From Lanius collurio (taxonomy: Eukaryota > Chordata > Aves > Passeriformes > Laniidae), in NCBI GenBank assembly GCA_020086605.1, contig JACBWW010000016.1, forward strand, positions 15,595,665 through 15,659,664: a DNA stretch of 64,000 nt, read 5' to 3'. The notes under the pieces were generated by a model. The model saw only the letters and a program-made list of their open reading frames with translations, ran no database searches and was not told the DNA's origin. Position numbers and translations under genes: made by a program. Of the stretch, positions 25,701 to 38,500 are shown one piece after another (the stretch's first letter is position 1; the number at the start of each line of letters is the position of its first letter).

Positions 25701-28700
25701 GCCTGCAGGGAAGCAGAGTTTCAGGAGCTGTGGGTGGGAATGATCCCTTTTCTTTTTTCTCCCCTTGTGTGTTTTGATGTTTAGCTTTCAATCCAGTTTT
25801 CTCTTTATCAAGAGCAGCTCGCATAGGTGGTATATACACGTGACTGTGTGCTCACCAACATGGGCACTACTGTGTATTTTGTGTATTTTGTCTTTGTGGT
25901 ATATGGCTGTAGTGGGAAGAGGACTCATGGGGCTCATCATGCTTTGATGGAGAAGCCCCTTGAAAACAAGCAGCCCTGTTATTGCCAGTCTTTGGCTAAG
26001 GGTACCATGTACTTCAGCAGGGACATCTCTGCAGACAGCTGTTCCCAAAATGAATGTTGCAAAGTCTCTAGATTTCTCCCCTTTTCTTCCCAGAGGATTT
26101 CTAGCTCATTTCTGACTGTGCATCAGATGAATGTGTGTTTACTGCTTCCTATAAGCAGCAGCCAGCATGAGAAATTGTAAAGTTTCTCAGCTAGTTCCTA
26201 AAGCATGATTGAAAGTAAGGGCTGTAGAAGCTAAAAGTCTGAAAGGCTGTGTGTGTACAGTTTCCCTCAGTTACAGGTGTCTCGGAATAAGCCCAGAGAA
26301 AAGTGGCCCATAGCTCCTTTCATGAAAAATCCAGCTACTACAAAAGCCTGGCCACCTCCACACACAGCCACCACAGTTCTGCCTTTAATGACTACATTAA
26401 GCTTTAAAATACACTGTGCAACAAAGACTACTTCCCATTCAAAACATGGTAAAAACATTAAAAGGGAAAATGAAGGTACCATCTTTCTGGAGTAGTGTCA
26501 GGTTGTCCTACAGCATCTGTCTCAAAATGCATATAAAATAGCATGTCCACAAGAAGCTTTTGAGACCAACACCTGTTACTGCACAGGTGTATGAAGAAAT
26601 CCTTGGCACACCATACATTTTCTTTTGCTGCAGCTTTACTTCATTTTCTTTTCCTTTGGAGAAAGAGGTAATTTCCAGATTAATGCTGTCTCTTTGTGAA
26701 CAGACTTAACTAGGTTGCTCTATATCTCTTTGTCTTGGAGGTTGAATAATACACAGTGATAGCAATAGAAGTCATTTGCTCCTTTAAAAGCAGCTGATAC
26801 TACATTTTCACTAGGCTTAGTAAAATGAAGAGGCTCAGTATGGATTAAGCACCTGAGTTTTACTGTCTCTGCTCTGAAAGTTTATGTGTACAGGAAAGAC
26901 AGCCACATCTCCTGGAAGGTGAAGTTGCCCTGGATTTACTGTCATCATTTGGAAAGTTCTTCTGTGGACAGATATTCCTTGCTGAAAGAGAGCATTACTC
27001 AACTGTAGAGTAGGAGGAGGAATGGGATGCCCAGGAGTCTTTGGGATTATGAATGGGATATGAAACGAGACTTGTTCCAGAGCCCTTTGCATTCAGGGAC
27101 AGAGAGATGAGGAAATAACCAAGGACTAGACTTCGATGCTGCACACATGCTCTAGCAACTTCTGGATTTCCATAAGTCTTTTGACAGAAATGCACATGAG
27201 CTACACATTCTGCCTCCTGGGCCTACTGAATCAAATGGGGAGGTGGCATAGGGTGTGCTGAGGCATTCTTAGATACTATTTTCCTTATTCTCATAAGAAA
27301 GATACTGCTAACGTGGAGATCTCTGGTTCAGGCTTTAAATAAGCCAGAACCAAAGTACAAATCTATTTTTAGGTGACTTTAAAATATCATGACATGTTTA
27401 CCAAGCTGGCTTTGAACTAGCTAAAACATGTTAACAGTTAATACAGTATATTGCTGAGAACAGAGAATTTCTCTTTTCTTATAGTGTGGGTTACAAAGTG
27501 CTTTTCTTCACCACACAAACAGTAAAAAGGAAGGAAAATATAAATGTAAGCAACGGTGACACCTGACACAGTGTCAGTCTGCAAGCATCCTCCTGATACA
27601 TGCTAGCACCACAATACCTTCTTCAAAGTCACATTTTGTATTCAGGCACACATCAAAAAAAATAAAACAAAACTACAATGCACAGCCTTCAGTCTAGCTT
27701 TCTAATGCTACATTGCTTAATAATTTAAGGACAGTGATAGCCTAAAAATTGCAGTCTTAGCAGCTTCACATAACCTACATTAGACAGAGGAGGAACATCA
27801 TATTTATTACGTACTCAAGATGTCTGACTTTATCAGGACAAAATCTTCTCTGTGTTTAGCACTATATCACTTAGAAGGGCTCAGCTATATGTTATGTATT
27901 ACTAACAATTCCATCTATAATCATTTTAAGAGGCTGGTATTCATGGTCTCTGCTTCCCCCAGTGCTACTTGTGGGGCCTCACTGAAATAAACAGCAGCTC
28001 TTCTGGGACAGACAGAGAGACAATGGAGCCAACTCGATTATCACAAGCAGTAGTGTTGTGCTCTCATGGTGTTTTGCCATGGTTTTCCCATTCCCACAAA
28101 GGTGCCTGCCCTCAGTGGATCCCTCTGCCTAGCGGCTGTGGCACCAGGAGCAGTACAGCTGTACTGTCTCCAGCCCTACTGGCTCTGCTGCTTGAGTGGG
28201 GTGCTTTGCAGACAAAGGTGGTATTTTCTGTTGTGATGCTTTTGGAAAGCATCTTTCCAGTTTTGAGGTTGTTTTTTTCTATTAAGGAAAGTGTGACATC
28301 AGTGCAGGACTAAGAGGCTGTGGGAGTCACTTTTTAGCAAGGTAATTTCTGAGTTCAGAGGACTCAGAATTCAAATTATAATGTATCTTTATATTCATAC
28401 ACTGTTAAGGTTTTATCAGTATTAAACCAGAAAAATATATTCATCTCTTGAGAATGCGAATGCTTCATGGGGCCTGCTACTGACTGTAGCAGAGAAAGAA
28501 TGTCATTTCTGGGCTTATAAGATCTGTAGAGAGAACTGATTTCCTTGGGAGATGACAATATTTCCATAAATATGGCAGGGAATGTTGTGGTATCGTCAGT
28601 GACACACGCAAAAATCTATGTTCTTCCTCTCGTACTGGTTTCTTCTTGCAGGCTTTGTGACTTTATCTAGGTTTTGTTTTTCAACTGACAGTCATCCTAC

Positions 28701-29089
28701 AATCTTTAGCTCAGCTGGAATTACCTGCTTGGATTCCTCTTGATTTTCTCAAAGAATTCCCAGCCTTCTGGATTTTGGCATTACTGTTAAATGTTTGCCA
28801 CCTATCTCTCTGAGCTCTGGATTATGCTGCTGGCTGGCTGAGTTGGAAGAGTCTGCTCCCCTTTATAGTTGAGATGATTAGCTGTTAATTTAGGTGCACT
28901 GTGCAGCTTCCAGTTGCCTTCTTTGAAAAGGCCTCTGTTTTTCAGGAAGGATTGAATTACCTCTGCTCAGAAGTGTTACATCTCCACTGTTCTGTGCTGC
29001 GGCGGGGGGCAGCAGCCTTTATTTCCACCAGGATGGCGTGAGAGTCGGCTGTCAGGGCACAGCTACCACGCCATACAATACAGTCGCCA
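22703..29089. other. Non-coding sequence, no gene or repeat recognised
   Basis: Open frames are all 117 codons or shorter and none is recognisable. A pair of opposed frames at 26253-26495 stays open on both strands for over 200 bases, which can happen in stop-poor sequence and has no protein match by eye. AT-rich blocks occur at 23.58-23.64, 24.90-24.93 and 27.36-27.46 kb. No LTR pair or tandem array was seen. Confidence 0.5.
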
Positions 29090-29510
29090 GCCCCAGTAAA
29101 TCAGCACAGCCAGTGCTTGCTGGGCTGCTGTCTGATTCAGTGTATAACTCTTTTCACCACCGCAAAACTCATTCCTGAAATGTGGCATTGGTCAGCTGAA
29201 TTTGCAGGACAAGGGATCAGCTAAATGTCACCGAACCACGATAGCTCACATTCCTCTGTAACGTGGCAGCAGTGACAGGGTTATTAATAGGTGTAGGTAC
29301 CTGTTCTGGATGCTTTATGGGAGCACAGTGGGCATAAATGGCAGTGAAGGGATTTGTTTGTGGGTTGAGTGACTTCATAGGATAACAAATGTTATCGGCT
29401 GCCACGCTGTCAAGGACACAATTAATTCTGGTTGCGCAGTACAGTTAATTTGGTATGCATCTCAAATGTTTTCAATGAGGTTTGCATGCAGATCCAGTGG
29501 ACCGTAAGAA
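29090..29510. promoter_or_regulatory. Candidate conserved non-coding element
   Basis: The stretch keeps scattered CpGs and many transcription-factor-like words with no coding signal: GTCACCGAACCACG (Runx-like ACCAC), GTTATTAATAGGTG, CAAATGTTATCGGC, ACACAATTAATTCTGG and GTTGCGCAGTACAGTTAATT. Homeodomain-type TAATT words cluster at about 29421-29450. This composition is typical of developmental enhancers, but conservation cannot be seen from a single sequence. It is an inference only. Confidence 0.25.
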
Positions 29511-30159
29511 AAGTTTCTTTTTAGCCCTCATCTATTTTAACGTGATTCTAAAGGGACCTGACAGCATCCCTTTATGTGAAACAGAGCTGCTGGTTGAAGT
29601 CAGAGGCACTCTGCACTGTGCTCTCCCTCTCCCTGGGGGCACTTGGGCTGATTGCCTTTTTGTAAGACTTCAAACTCTGCCGTATGAGCCTCCTAATCAG
29701 CTCCTAGAGCCCTCTGGGTGCAGGGCCATCACCCACGAGTGGCCATCTGTAGCCTTTGGGGAGCTCCAGTTGAAGGGTGGTGCTGGCCCTTATTAATGGA
29801 AATGAAAGCTTGGTTTAACCATTCTGTTCACATCTCTCGGGTATTTCTAGGGCATCAAATTTAAAATTGAAGTGCCTAAGACAAGAATTCAGCTTTGTGT
29901 ACATGTTGGAAAAAATGGGCTGATTTATTTATTGCTATTCTTACTTAATTCATAGTAAGGAAATGGTAACACACACAGTAATAGATTTTTAATTACCATT
30001 CTTCCTAGCCACCCCTGTCTCTTCTGTTTTCCACTTAGGTAGGAGAAAGTCAAGTTTGTTGTTAAAACAGTAGTAATGGCGTTCAAGAAAGAATGAACTC
30101 TTTGTTTTGGAACTCAAGTGTGGAGAGGGGGAAAAGCTCCTCATAAAAAAAAAAAGGAA

Positions 30160-30310
30160 GATGGGGAAGGGGCAGTAACGTAAATGCAGCTATTAAGCCA
30201 CGTTATTGGGGCCCTGGGTTTGTTCTTAATGGAGGGAAATTAGCAATGCAAATATTTCTAGTCACCAATTATCCATGATATAAATAGGTCGGAAATTTGC
30301 ACTGTTAATA
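30160..30310. promoter_or_regulatory. Candidate conserved non-coding element with POU octamer
   Basis: A perfect octamer, ATGCAAAT, lies at 30246-30253 (POU-domain factor site), flanked by AAATTAGCA and CACCAATTATCCATGATATA. The preceding sequence has two isolated CpGs in AGTAACGTAAATG and AAGCCACGTTATTG. There is no open frame of note. One octamer is expected by chance about every 30 kb on both strands, so the call rests on the surrounding composition and is weak. Confidence 0.22.
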
Positions 30311-32513
30311 CCAGCCGAGTTGAAACCTTTTCTAAGCAGTTCATCAGCAGAGAGATTTTGGGGTTTTTTTCTGATTTGTATTCCTGTGGCTTGTTAAAGG
30401 CTTGAAGAGGGGGAGGAGAACAGGAGTAGGAGAAAAACAGGTTTAATGGACTGTAAGGAGCAAAACTCTTTTCTGTTACTTCTACTGTAAACAAAACAAT
30501 CAGTTGAAGTCTAGCTTTGTTTAAAAAGGGGGGAAAATGTAAATAGCAGTGATTCTCCTGTGCTCTTCAATACTCTATGTGCCTTCCATACAGGATTTTA
30601 TCCTTTAAATATAAACTAGGAGGCATTACAGGCACATAACTGCCAGAACAACTCTCCCCAGCCAGTATTTCTGCAGAGGATATAATTAATCCAGGCTGTG
30701 GTGAGAGGTGTGGGGAGGTTGGAGTGCCATGCTGGTGGGCAGCATGCATCAGTTTCCAGAACTCTTCCTTGGTAGGTCTCCAGAGCTTTTCAGGGCACCC
30801 AAATATTTGAGAAACTACTTTTACCCAACAGAATTTGCTGAATGAAATATCTTACTCAGGCACCAGATGTTTCTCTTGAAAACTGAATACCCACACAGAT
30901 GCATGGAGATGTGCCTGCTTTCCTGTCTGCTGTTTAATTTTTAATTATATGAATCGAGCGATTGTGGGTTGCATGTTTTGTTTCAGCCTGCTCTTTCATG
31001 TTGCATCCCCAGTAAGAAACAGCAGCTTCCCTGGTGCAGAAAATCACAAGATAACCCAATACAGTTGCACTGACAGAAAACAGGTTTTTGTGAATTTGGC
31101 ATTCATATTCTGGCACACAGTATCTCAGACTGTGGAATAACTCTTCTATCCTACAGCATACTTGGTGTCTCTCCTACAGGGGAAGGGTGCTCAACCCTGG
31201 GTAATTCTTTAGAGTAGGCATACATTTAGAATTTTAAAAAGAAATAAAGGGGAAGGTAAAGGCATTTTTAGGCTTGTATTCACTATCTTCTTATAGAAAC
31301 TGTAAGTCACTGGCTTACCCATGGGAGGAGATAGGCCTTAAGGTTCTGCTGAGACCTCTGCTGTATAGCAAGGTTCTTCAAGGCTTTATGATGTGTCACA
31401 ACTTCCCAATGAACTAAATTAAAGAACGGAATTAAAGACTGGCTACACAGATAGTTTGAGTGCTTTCTTCCTCCTGAAGATTCCTAGGAGGCGTACAGGT
31501 AGTGCGTGTGTGGTACCTGCTGTGAGGTGGGTGTTGTGTTCTGCCACTGATGCTTCGGGACTGTTGCTGTCCCTGAGGCCCATGAAGAGGCACAGTCCAA
31601 ACTCAGGCTTAGAGGCAGAAAACCTCGTCTATCCTCGGTTTCATTCCAGCAGCCAGACTTTGCTTTTGGAACCCAGGCACACAAAGTGCTGTAACTGTGT
31701 TGTGGGTCGTTCGGTGAGCAATTCCTTGGCTTGCAAAGGAAGTGTTCCAGGTGAAGGATTGGCTTCACTGATACTTTTGGAGTGACAGACTGGGGTTCAG
31801 ATATGTGTGTTGCTCTGTATCAGTTTTCTCTGCAAGGAGAAGTGGTTCTATTCCCTTGACACTTTTTACTGTTGGCTCATGTGGAGTTAGCAGGGATGGT
31901 CACAGAAGTTTGTGAGGGTGGCTTTGGGAAGTCAACAGCCAATGCACTGCATGATACCATTTCCCTTTTGCACACAGTAGGAAGTGCTTGCAAGGGCTTT
32001 TCAGTAGTGTTTGGATGTGCTGGCAGGCCAAGCCAGGCTGTGATCCCTGCCTGCAACTGGTCTGGTCCCATGCAAGACAAATTGTTTGACAAGGGTGTGA
32101 GTTTTGCCTGTTGTGAGTCTGCTTATTTGTCTGAAGCAGAGCGAAGCTAAGTAGTCCCTTTTTCTGATTATATTAACCTTGTAATTAATAAAATGTTCTG
32201 CATAAATAATAATAAATAATAATAATAAAATGGTTAACCCCACTCATACATGGAGGAGGTAGCTGAAGGCCTGGTCAGTAGCCATATGGTCTGTGCATTA
32301 TGGATCATGTAGTTTTTTATGGGAACAGTTTTGGCTTGATCTTAATATACTACATCTAAATTCACCCTTTAAAGGAACAGCACACGGGGTGGAGGGAATG
32401 GTGTACACAAAGGCTTCTGCTCCTCAGCCTTTCCTGATAAGAGATGTAGCATCTGCTCCTCTCCCTTGGCTGTAGGATCGTGCTGCTCTCGTTACACTCT
32501 GTTCTCAGCTGCC
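30311..32513. other. Non-coding sequence with a short AAT-rich simple repeat
   Basis: No gene was recognised. Two opposed frames of about 100 codons at 31456-31785 match nothing known. A purine run at 30525-30540 resembles an LTR polypurine tract, but no LTR ends were found. The AAT repeat at 32202-32230 is listed separately. Weak MIR-like text at 31805-31855 was rejected. Confidence 0.45.
32202..32230 (+). repeat. Imperfect (AAT)n simple repeat
   Basis: ATAAATAATAATAAATAATA followed by ATAATAAAA: about nine AAT/AAAT units, slightly interrupted. It is a short microsatellite that may be length-polymorphic. Confidence 0.85.
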
Positions 32514-32845
32514 GTGTCAGATCAGGCCATTGGCCCATCTACTCCAGGTCTGTGCCTGCTCGTGTTTGAGAGCTCTTCCACACCACTCCTGCACTTAGCT
32601 CAGTAACTAGTGCCAAACACATGCAAAGAAGATTAATTTCTCCTGTCTTTCCCATCCTATCTCCTGGCATCTACTTGTTCCTCAGAGCACTTACCCTTCG
32701 GTGGGAGCTGAACATGAGGAGCTGTGCTTCTGCTGACAGAGTCCTACGACTCTAGTGTTGTCTTGTCATCCTCTTCTGTGAATTCATCATGTGGTCTAGG
32801 TGCACCTACGTCTTGGAAAACTCGGGAACCCACATACCTTGAGAA
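32514..32845 (-). mobile_element. Old CR1-type LINE 3' region, reverse-oriented
   Basis: It opens with GTCAGATCAGGCCATTGGCC then CATCTACTCCAGG, matching the ancient CR1 3'-UTR text in reverse (usual GGTCAGACCAATGGTCCATC, then TAGCCCAGTATCC). About 110 bases on comes CTCCTGTCTTTCCCATC, comparable to the following UTR block. The 3' part of the window segment (32770-32845) reads TCTTCTGTGAATTCATC and GGGAACCCACATACCTTG, comparable to the ATCTTCCATGAATTTGTC and TTGAACCCAC blocks. The order of blocks is right for one reverse-oriented copy of about 330 bp. Divergence is high, so the outer limits are approximate. Confidence 0.6.
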
Positions 32846-34776
32846 GGTTTTATTTTAGTGCTTTAGAAGGGAGCATTATCATCACTTGTCAAAAATAAAT
32901 TATGAAGGCAGCTTGTCTCCACATGCTTAACCCAATGAGGGATAACAGCTCTCAAGGGATAGCAGTTCCTATGTAAAAGCTAAAGAATGATGATTTTCTT
33001 TCAAATATCCTCAGAGATGTACATGTCATTAGCCCATACTCTCAAAGCTGGCAGACCCCAAAACACTGAAAACTAAACTAAAACACTAATTTTTTCCTGA
33101 AAACAAAGATCCTCCCTCACACTGAGAGATTAGGAAAAAAGTGCAAGATTGTTGGGGAAAGCTAAGCAATTGCAACCCATTGAGCTCCTTAGAAGGACAG
33201 CTTTCCCCTTGTGTGCTGTTCACTATGGAGCCCTGTGTGCTGTTCAAGAGATAACTTGTGTTAACACAATTAATAATTGGATCTTGGATGCTTAAAGGAA
33301 AGTTATCTCTCCAGAATGTTGTGGGAGAAGTGACAGTAGGAGTTGGGAAGCATACCCTGCTTGGGATGAAACAAGCCTGCTATGGTGCTGCTGGCCTTGA
33401 GTTGTGTTGGCTTTATGGCCATTCAAGGGAAGCAACAAGAACGTGAGGAAAGAAACTCAAGGTTAGCAAAGAAGCAAACTTTTTGTTACATTTGCAACTC
33501 TTGGCTCTTCAGTCTGTGATTCAGTGATTGGGGTTTTTCCTGTCTGCTTGTGTGATGGGATGCAGATGTCAGGCAGGTAAATGTGAAATGGTGGCAGAGT
33601 AGCTTGCTGATGGCATCTTCAAACTGTGTAAGTCATGTACTTCTGCAGAGAGAAAGTGATCCTGCTGTGATAGTTCACTTAGTTTGTGGAGCCAAGGAAG
33701 TCTGGATAGCCCCCGGCCAGGAGAGCTTATTGGGAAAGCACTGCCAAGCGATGCATTCTGCACACTTTGTTGGCATGGCAGCATAACAAACTTCTGGAAA
33801 GGGCAGAAGTGAAGAAGAGAGAAATTGCCAAGTCTGTGTGTATTGGGGAAAGTATGTGTATGTGTGAGTTCACACACAGAATATTGATAAGATCTCTTTC
33901 CAGCATGCTGAGCCAGTTGTCACTGTGTGCCAGTCCCTGAATTTCATACATTGCTGTCTTTGCCTAGCAAGCTTTAACTTCTTAGCCTTCTCTTCAAGGC
34001 TTTCATGCTTGCATCTTCGTGCTTTTGTCTGTCTGTCATGGCCTCCTCCCGTCTCCCTAAAGCTGCCTTTGTTGTCTTTTTTCACCCACAACTTCCCTTT
34101 TCCTATCACATAATGGTGAGGCTGGACTAGCCAGGCTTGAGTATCCCGAGTGCCATGGTGGGAAAGGCACACTACAGTACCAAGTGGCGATGGAGAAAAA
34201 GCCTGCAACATCTTCAGTCACTGTTTCAGTTGCTAAGGGTACAGGAGGGCCTGGGTTTGTATTGTGTGCAAATGTTGATAGGTGCTGTTTTCTTAAAATG
34301 AAGGATGCTACAAGTCACATACAAAGGCTGTGCATTTTTAAACTTAAAAAAATTGGAGGCTTCTGTTTAATAAAACTTAAAATACTGGGGAAGTCCTAGA
34401 TAGAAGTGTTATACTCTCTTTCTAATACTTAAAAAACACAAGTGGTTGACCCAATTAATTAAGCCTAATATTTGTGTTAGATCAAAATATGTTTTTATTT
34501 TGTGACAGATTTTGTCTATAAAGACCCAGGGTGTTACTAAGCCAATTCCAGTTAGTGTAGATTTGTGGAAAGGGCTTGCATCTTTTGATGCTGCAAGTTT
34601 AATTTATAAATATAACTATGCAGTAGTGACATATTAACTTTTGTAAGGCATTTTACTTAATGTATCTGATTGGAATTTGTGGTGCTGAAAGATTGCATGT
34701 CACCTTTGATCAGTGACCAGAACTAAGAAGCCATTCTTGTTGGACAGTCATCAAACAGGGATGTTTCTAGTGGGAC
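32846..34776. other. Non-coding sequence, no gene recognised
   Basis: Open frames are 113 codons or shorter and unrecognised. A 13-mer, TGTGTGCTGTTCA, occurs at 33210-33222 and again at 33234-33246, a small local duplication with a 24-bp period. AT-rich sequence at 34.43-34.66 kb precedes the LINE fossil. No repeat end or target-site duplication was identified. Confidence 0.5.
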
Positions 34777-35545
34777 TTGGCAGGGACTGGCACTGACTCC
34801 AGTGCTCCATCAAAGAAAGAGAGATGGGAAGTAAATCTGATATTTGTGGATGACAAATTAAAGGAGATGATTGGTGCAGATGATATATTTTTACATGGCT
34901 TTATAACTAAAAGCTTTTCCAGAGCCATGCAGAAGGCTGCACAGTCTTTGGGCAGAGTAATCCAGCTTTCCATCATACAGAAGCAGCCCTTTTTGAAGTA
35001 GTGCCTGTGGCTGTGGCTTCCTTGTGACTTGCTCAGCTCTTCAGCCTGGTGAAATGGACTACAATATGTCCTTGGACCTAGACAGAAAAGTCAAGGAAAA
35101 ATCCTCACTTTGGTACAGGGAAGATCAAAAGAGCATCTAGTGCTCAGTGTTTTAAGAGAAGTACTAAACTGGAGGTAAGAGAGGTGCAAACATCATCTAA
35201 GATTGAGGAAAATGTGATGTAATGGTAGACTGGAGGAGATCAATTTGCTGTCTTTATTAATATGAAGATGATGAGGAATTTGATTATGGTTTATAAATCA
35301 TTTCATGGGCAGAAAAAGGCTTTTTAAGGGTTTCTTAATCAAGTGAAAAAAGGTATTACAAGAACTTAATAGCTGGAAACTTCAAATCACAGTAAATTGA
35401 AATGGAAGCAAGGCACAGGTCTCCAGCAGGCAAGGTGGTCAAGGTGGAACAATCCAGCACTGGAAGTGGCAAATTCTCTGTCTTCATATGACTTTAATAA
35501 TGCCTGGATGATATTCTTGGAGATACTTTAAAGCATACATTTTCT
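34777..35545 (+). mobile_element. CR1-type LINE remnant: RT catalytic block to ORF2 C-terminus, forward
   Basis: Several ordered matches to CR1 ORF2 lie on the plus strand. IFVDDKL at 34840-34860 corresponds to the reverse transcriptase catalytic FADDTKL box (one residue deleted, A to V). RLEEINLLSL at 35227-35256 corresponds to RLKELGLFSL. MRNLIMVYKSFHG at 35271-35309 corresponds to LRGDLIxVYKYLHG. GITRT at 35352-35366 is followed by two stops where TNGWKLK should be. WNNPALEVANSL at 35445-35480 corresponds to WNKLPREVVDSPSL. ATGATATTCTTGGAGATACT then closes the frame (TRLDxFLxDM-like). Stops and frame changes between blocks show a long-dead copy; the FxDD-to-GDLI spacing is about 430 bp, shorter than the 570-660 bp I would expect, implying deletions. 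A frame at 34777-35001 is a relic, not a gene. Confidence 0.7.
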
Positions 35546-38500
35546 ATATGAATAGCAAGACTGTGCCGCTTTACAGTCTGTGATGAAACAAGGTATCAGG
35601 CTGATGATCTCATGTTCCCTCAAGACCTTAAAATCTCTTTTTGTATCTGGCTATACAGCTCTTCTTTGTATTTCTTGGCTAGTATATTGAATAAACTGGG
35701 AGAAAAGAAAACCCACATGAATCTGGCACTGTTTCCAATTCAGAGAGGTTCAGGAAGGTCAGCATGCAGAAATACGCAGGTGGCAGCCTTAGGCAGAGCT
35801 TTGCAGGAAAGTTTGGAGGTCTTAAATGTGTGAGGGTAGGAAAAGCAGAAGATGATGAAGTGATTCCTGTGGGAAGGAGCTTGAGCAAACCTCATGAAGC
35901 ATCACCTGAGCAACCAGTAAGGATGAGGATTAGTTGCTGGTTTCTTGGGTGGATTTAGATCAAGAGAGGAGCTTTTGTACTCATTGGGAGTCAGTGTAAT
36001 AACTTCACAGGGTGAAGATGAGAGAAAAATGGAGTGACTTTAATGTAATATAAGATAGGAAATGCATAGCAGCCTGGAAGGCCAAGGAAGAGGGGCCTCA
36101 GGCAGGACAACAGGGACAGCAACTGCCAAGGAAACTGAAAGGAGGAAAAGGAGAATTGATGGGCTGCTCAGCCTTCATCATGGTGATGCTGAGTGACAGC
36201 AAGACAGAATGTTTTAAAGAAAGACTGTGAAGGGAGTCCAGCCATATGATGCAGGGAGAAGTTTGAGATTTCTGCAGACCCTCTGCCTCCCTTGCTGTGC
36301 TGTTTGTGTCTTCTGAAAGGCTTGCAGAAGTTGTGTTGAATAAATATGGTACAATGTAATGTCCCTAATGGTGGCTGTCAGTCATTAGGGATCTTGCACT
36401 GATGTAATATATTTACACCAGTTATTAGAAACTAAAGGGCCAAGGATGAAGACAACACTCTGACAGTAATCTTGGCTGCTGCTTAGCTAAATGACAGATA
36501 CAAATCCTGAACCCAAAAAAGGAAAAGCTATCTGGGTAAACAGCAGTAATTTGTCTGTAGATTCATTTTACAGCTAATCAAAGTTGGATAAAACAAGCTT
36601 GTAGCATCTGGCAGTCTAGAAATGGTATGATGAAACCTTTAACTCTTTAATTTTCTCACAATGCTGCTATGATTTAAGCAACCCTCTTATGTTAAACACT
36701 GAGGAATGAAAAGACAGGACAGAAAAGAGAAAATTGTTCAGTTGTGGGGCCTTACATTTTTTGCAGAAGAGACTATTGTCCTTTCCTGAGCACACAGGAC
36801 TCAACAGAATGAAATTCGGATCTTTTGCAAGACCTGTATGTTCTACAAACTTACAGCTCTAGTTCTTGCCCATGAAGCTCACTGAGACAGAAAACATCTT
36901 GGAACCAGGTTTTCATCTTTAGGAATTCAGTTCATGTCAAGTAATTGTTAACATAAGAAGACCTGCAATTATGTGAAGTATAGTAAGACTGGCTGCTTTG
37001 TAGCTTTAAAAAAAGTCCTTGACCGAAAGGGTCACCTTTTAATATTATCCCAGCAGCCAGAAAGCTATAGTGTAAACACCCAAGTAGTTAAGTTCAAATG
37101 GGTTCTCTGTTCCTTCTGAGGGAATTCTGCTGGGAGAGTCGTAGGTGTGTTGCCTGCAGCATGCACACCACTGGGAACTATGTAATTTCACTGTTTTCTT
37201 AGTGCAGAAGTCTGAATAGAAGGGAGTGGAACCTCTGAGAAGTAGTGACTTAAAGTTAGAAACAATATTTTAAGGCTAAACAATGTTTTGATTGGAAGAG
37301 TAGTTTGAGGCTTTGGCATAAGTTATGCCTATACAGATTTACAGCTAACTTGATAGCAGGAGAGATTATGGTGGATATACAGTGCTTGTTCTTGTCCACT
37401 TTTTATTAATTCTTTTTGTGTGTATCTCCCTTTCTCCTTGATGGATGCAGAACCTTTCAACAAGGGTTTCCCTGGTGTTGTTTGTAGCTACTCTTCTTTA
37501 CTCTTCTTATTCCTAAGGTCTTATCAGATAAAGTTCTCTGAAATTCTGATGCTGTTTTAATGTGGTTCTTAATCTTAACTTTGCCTTGTCCATATGTAGT
37601 CATCAATTCTTGTTATAGCTTGTTAAGCACTGGTAAGGTTCTTGGCCTTGTACATTGCAGAAAAGGAGAATGCTGGCAAGATGAACTAATAGGTTAGGGA
37701 TGTGCTGAGAAACGTCAGAGGAGTGAGAAATGTGGAGATCTTTAGTTTTGTATCATTGTTACTATTCCCTCCCTTTTTCTGAGCACTCTGTGATTTGAGA
37801 ACCTGCCTTTTCTCGTCTATCCATCCAGTAACTTTGTTTTCATTCTGTTCAGTATTTTAAATTATGGCACACTAAGGTGGAAGAGATTTTTGTGCTGCAT
37901 TTCTGCAGCTTTTTCTAATTCATCCTTGGTTTTGTATAGGTATGGCTCTGCTCCAGCATGTGTCTTTGCAGAGAATTTGGAAGGGGTTCACTGAGGCTTT
38001 CCAATTGTCCACCTGTGTAGTGTGGTTTGTGTAGCTGTGAGCAGAGCAGGCTCTATCTCAGGGGAGGACAAGGACTTAGGCTTGTATTCAGAGTGATTGG
38101 CAGGAAACCCCATTCTTAAAAATACAGTAGGAATGTCATACCAGAACACTTGGGAAGACAGAGATATATATAGAACTCCCTTTCATTCAGCTATTGTCTA
38201 ATGGAGTTTCTGCCTATTACCTGAAGTTAGGGAGTATATTCATTATCTAGTGCATAATGTGGTTGATTGCAGACTTTAAAGTAGGCAATGGTGTTTATAA
38301 ATCAACAAAAGTTGGCCAGAATCAAAGCTGAAGTATCTGTAATGATGTGTAATCAGCTATTAGGAACAGTTACAACAGCAGTCCTCTGTCAGCTTCCCCT
38401 AAAACAAAGCACGTAATCTGCCAGTAATAATGATAAATGTCCTTAGAGATGTTATGAATTGAACCTCAGTACTTCCAGTAATATTTATTGAAGACTCCAT

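Noticed and set aside
26253..26495. Opposed 80- and 71-codon frames as a processed pseudogene
   Set aside because: No recognisable parent gene, poly(A) tail or target-site duplication.
30523..30545. AAAAAGGGGGGAAAATGT as an LTR polypurine tract
   Set aside because: No LTR with TG...CA ends, primer-binding site or retroviral reading frame was found nearby.
31785..31860. MIR-like text (CTCTGTATCAGTTTTCTCTG)
   Set aside because: Only about 20 bases match, the flanks do not continue the MIR core, and pyrimidine-rich text matches it easily.
37780..38000. Possible reverse CR1 text
   Set aside because: Only scattered words matched and the order of blocks was wrong.
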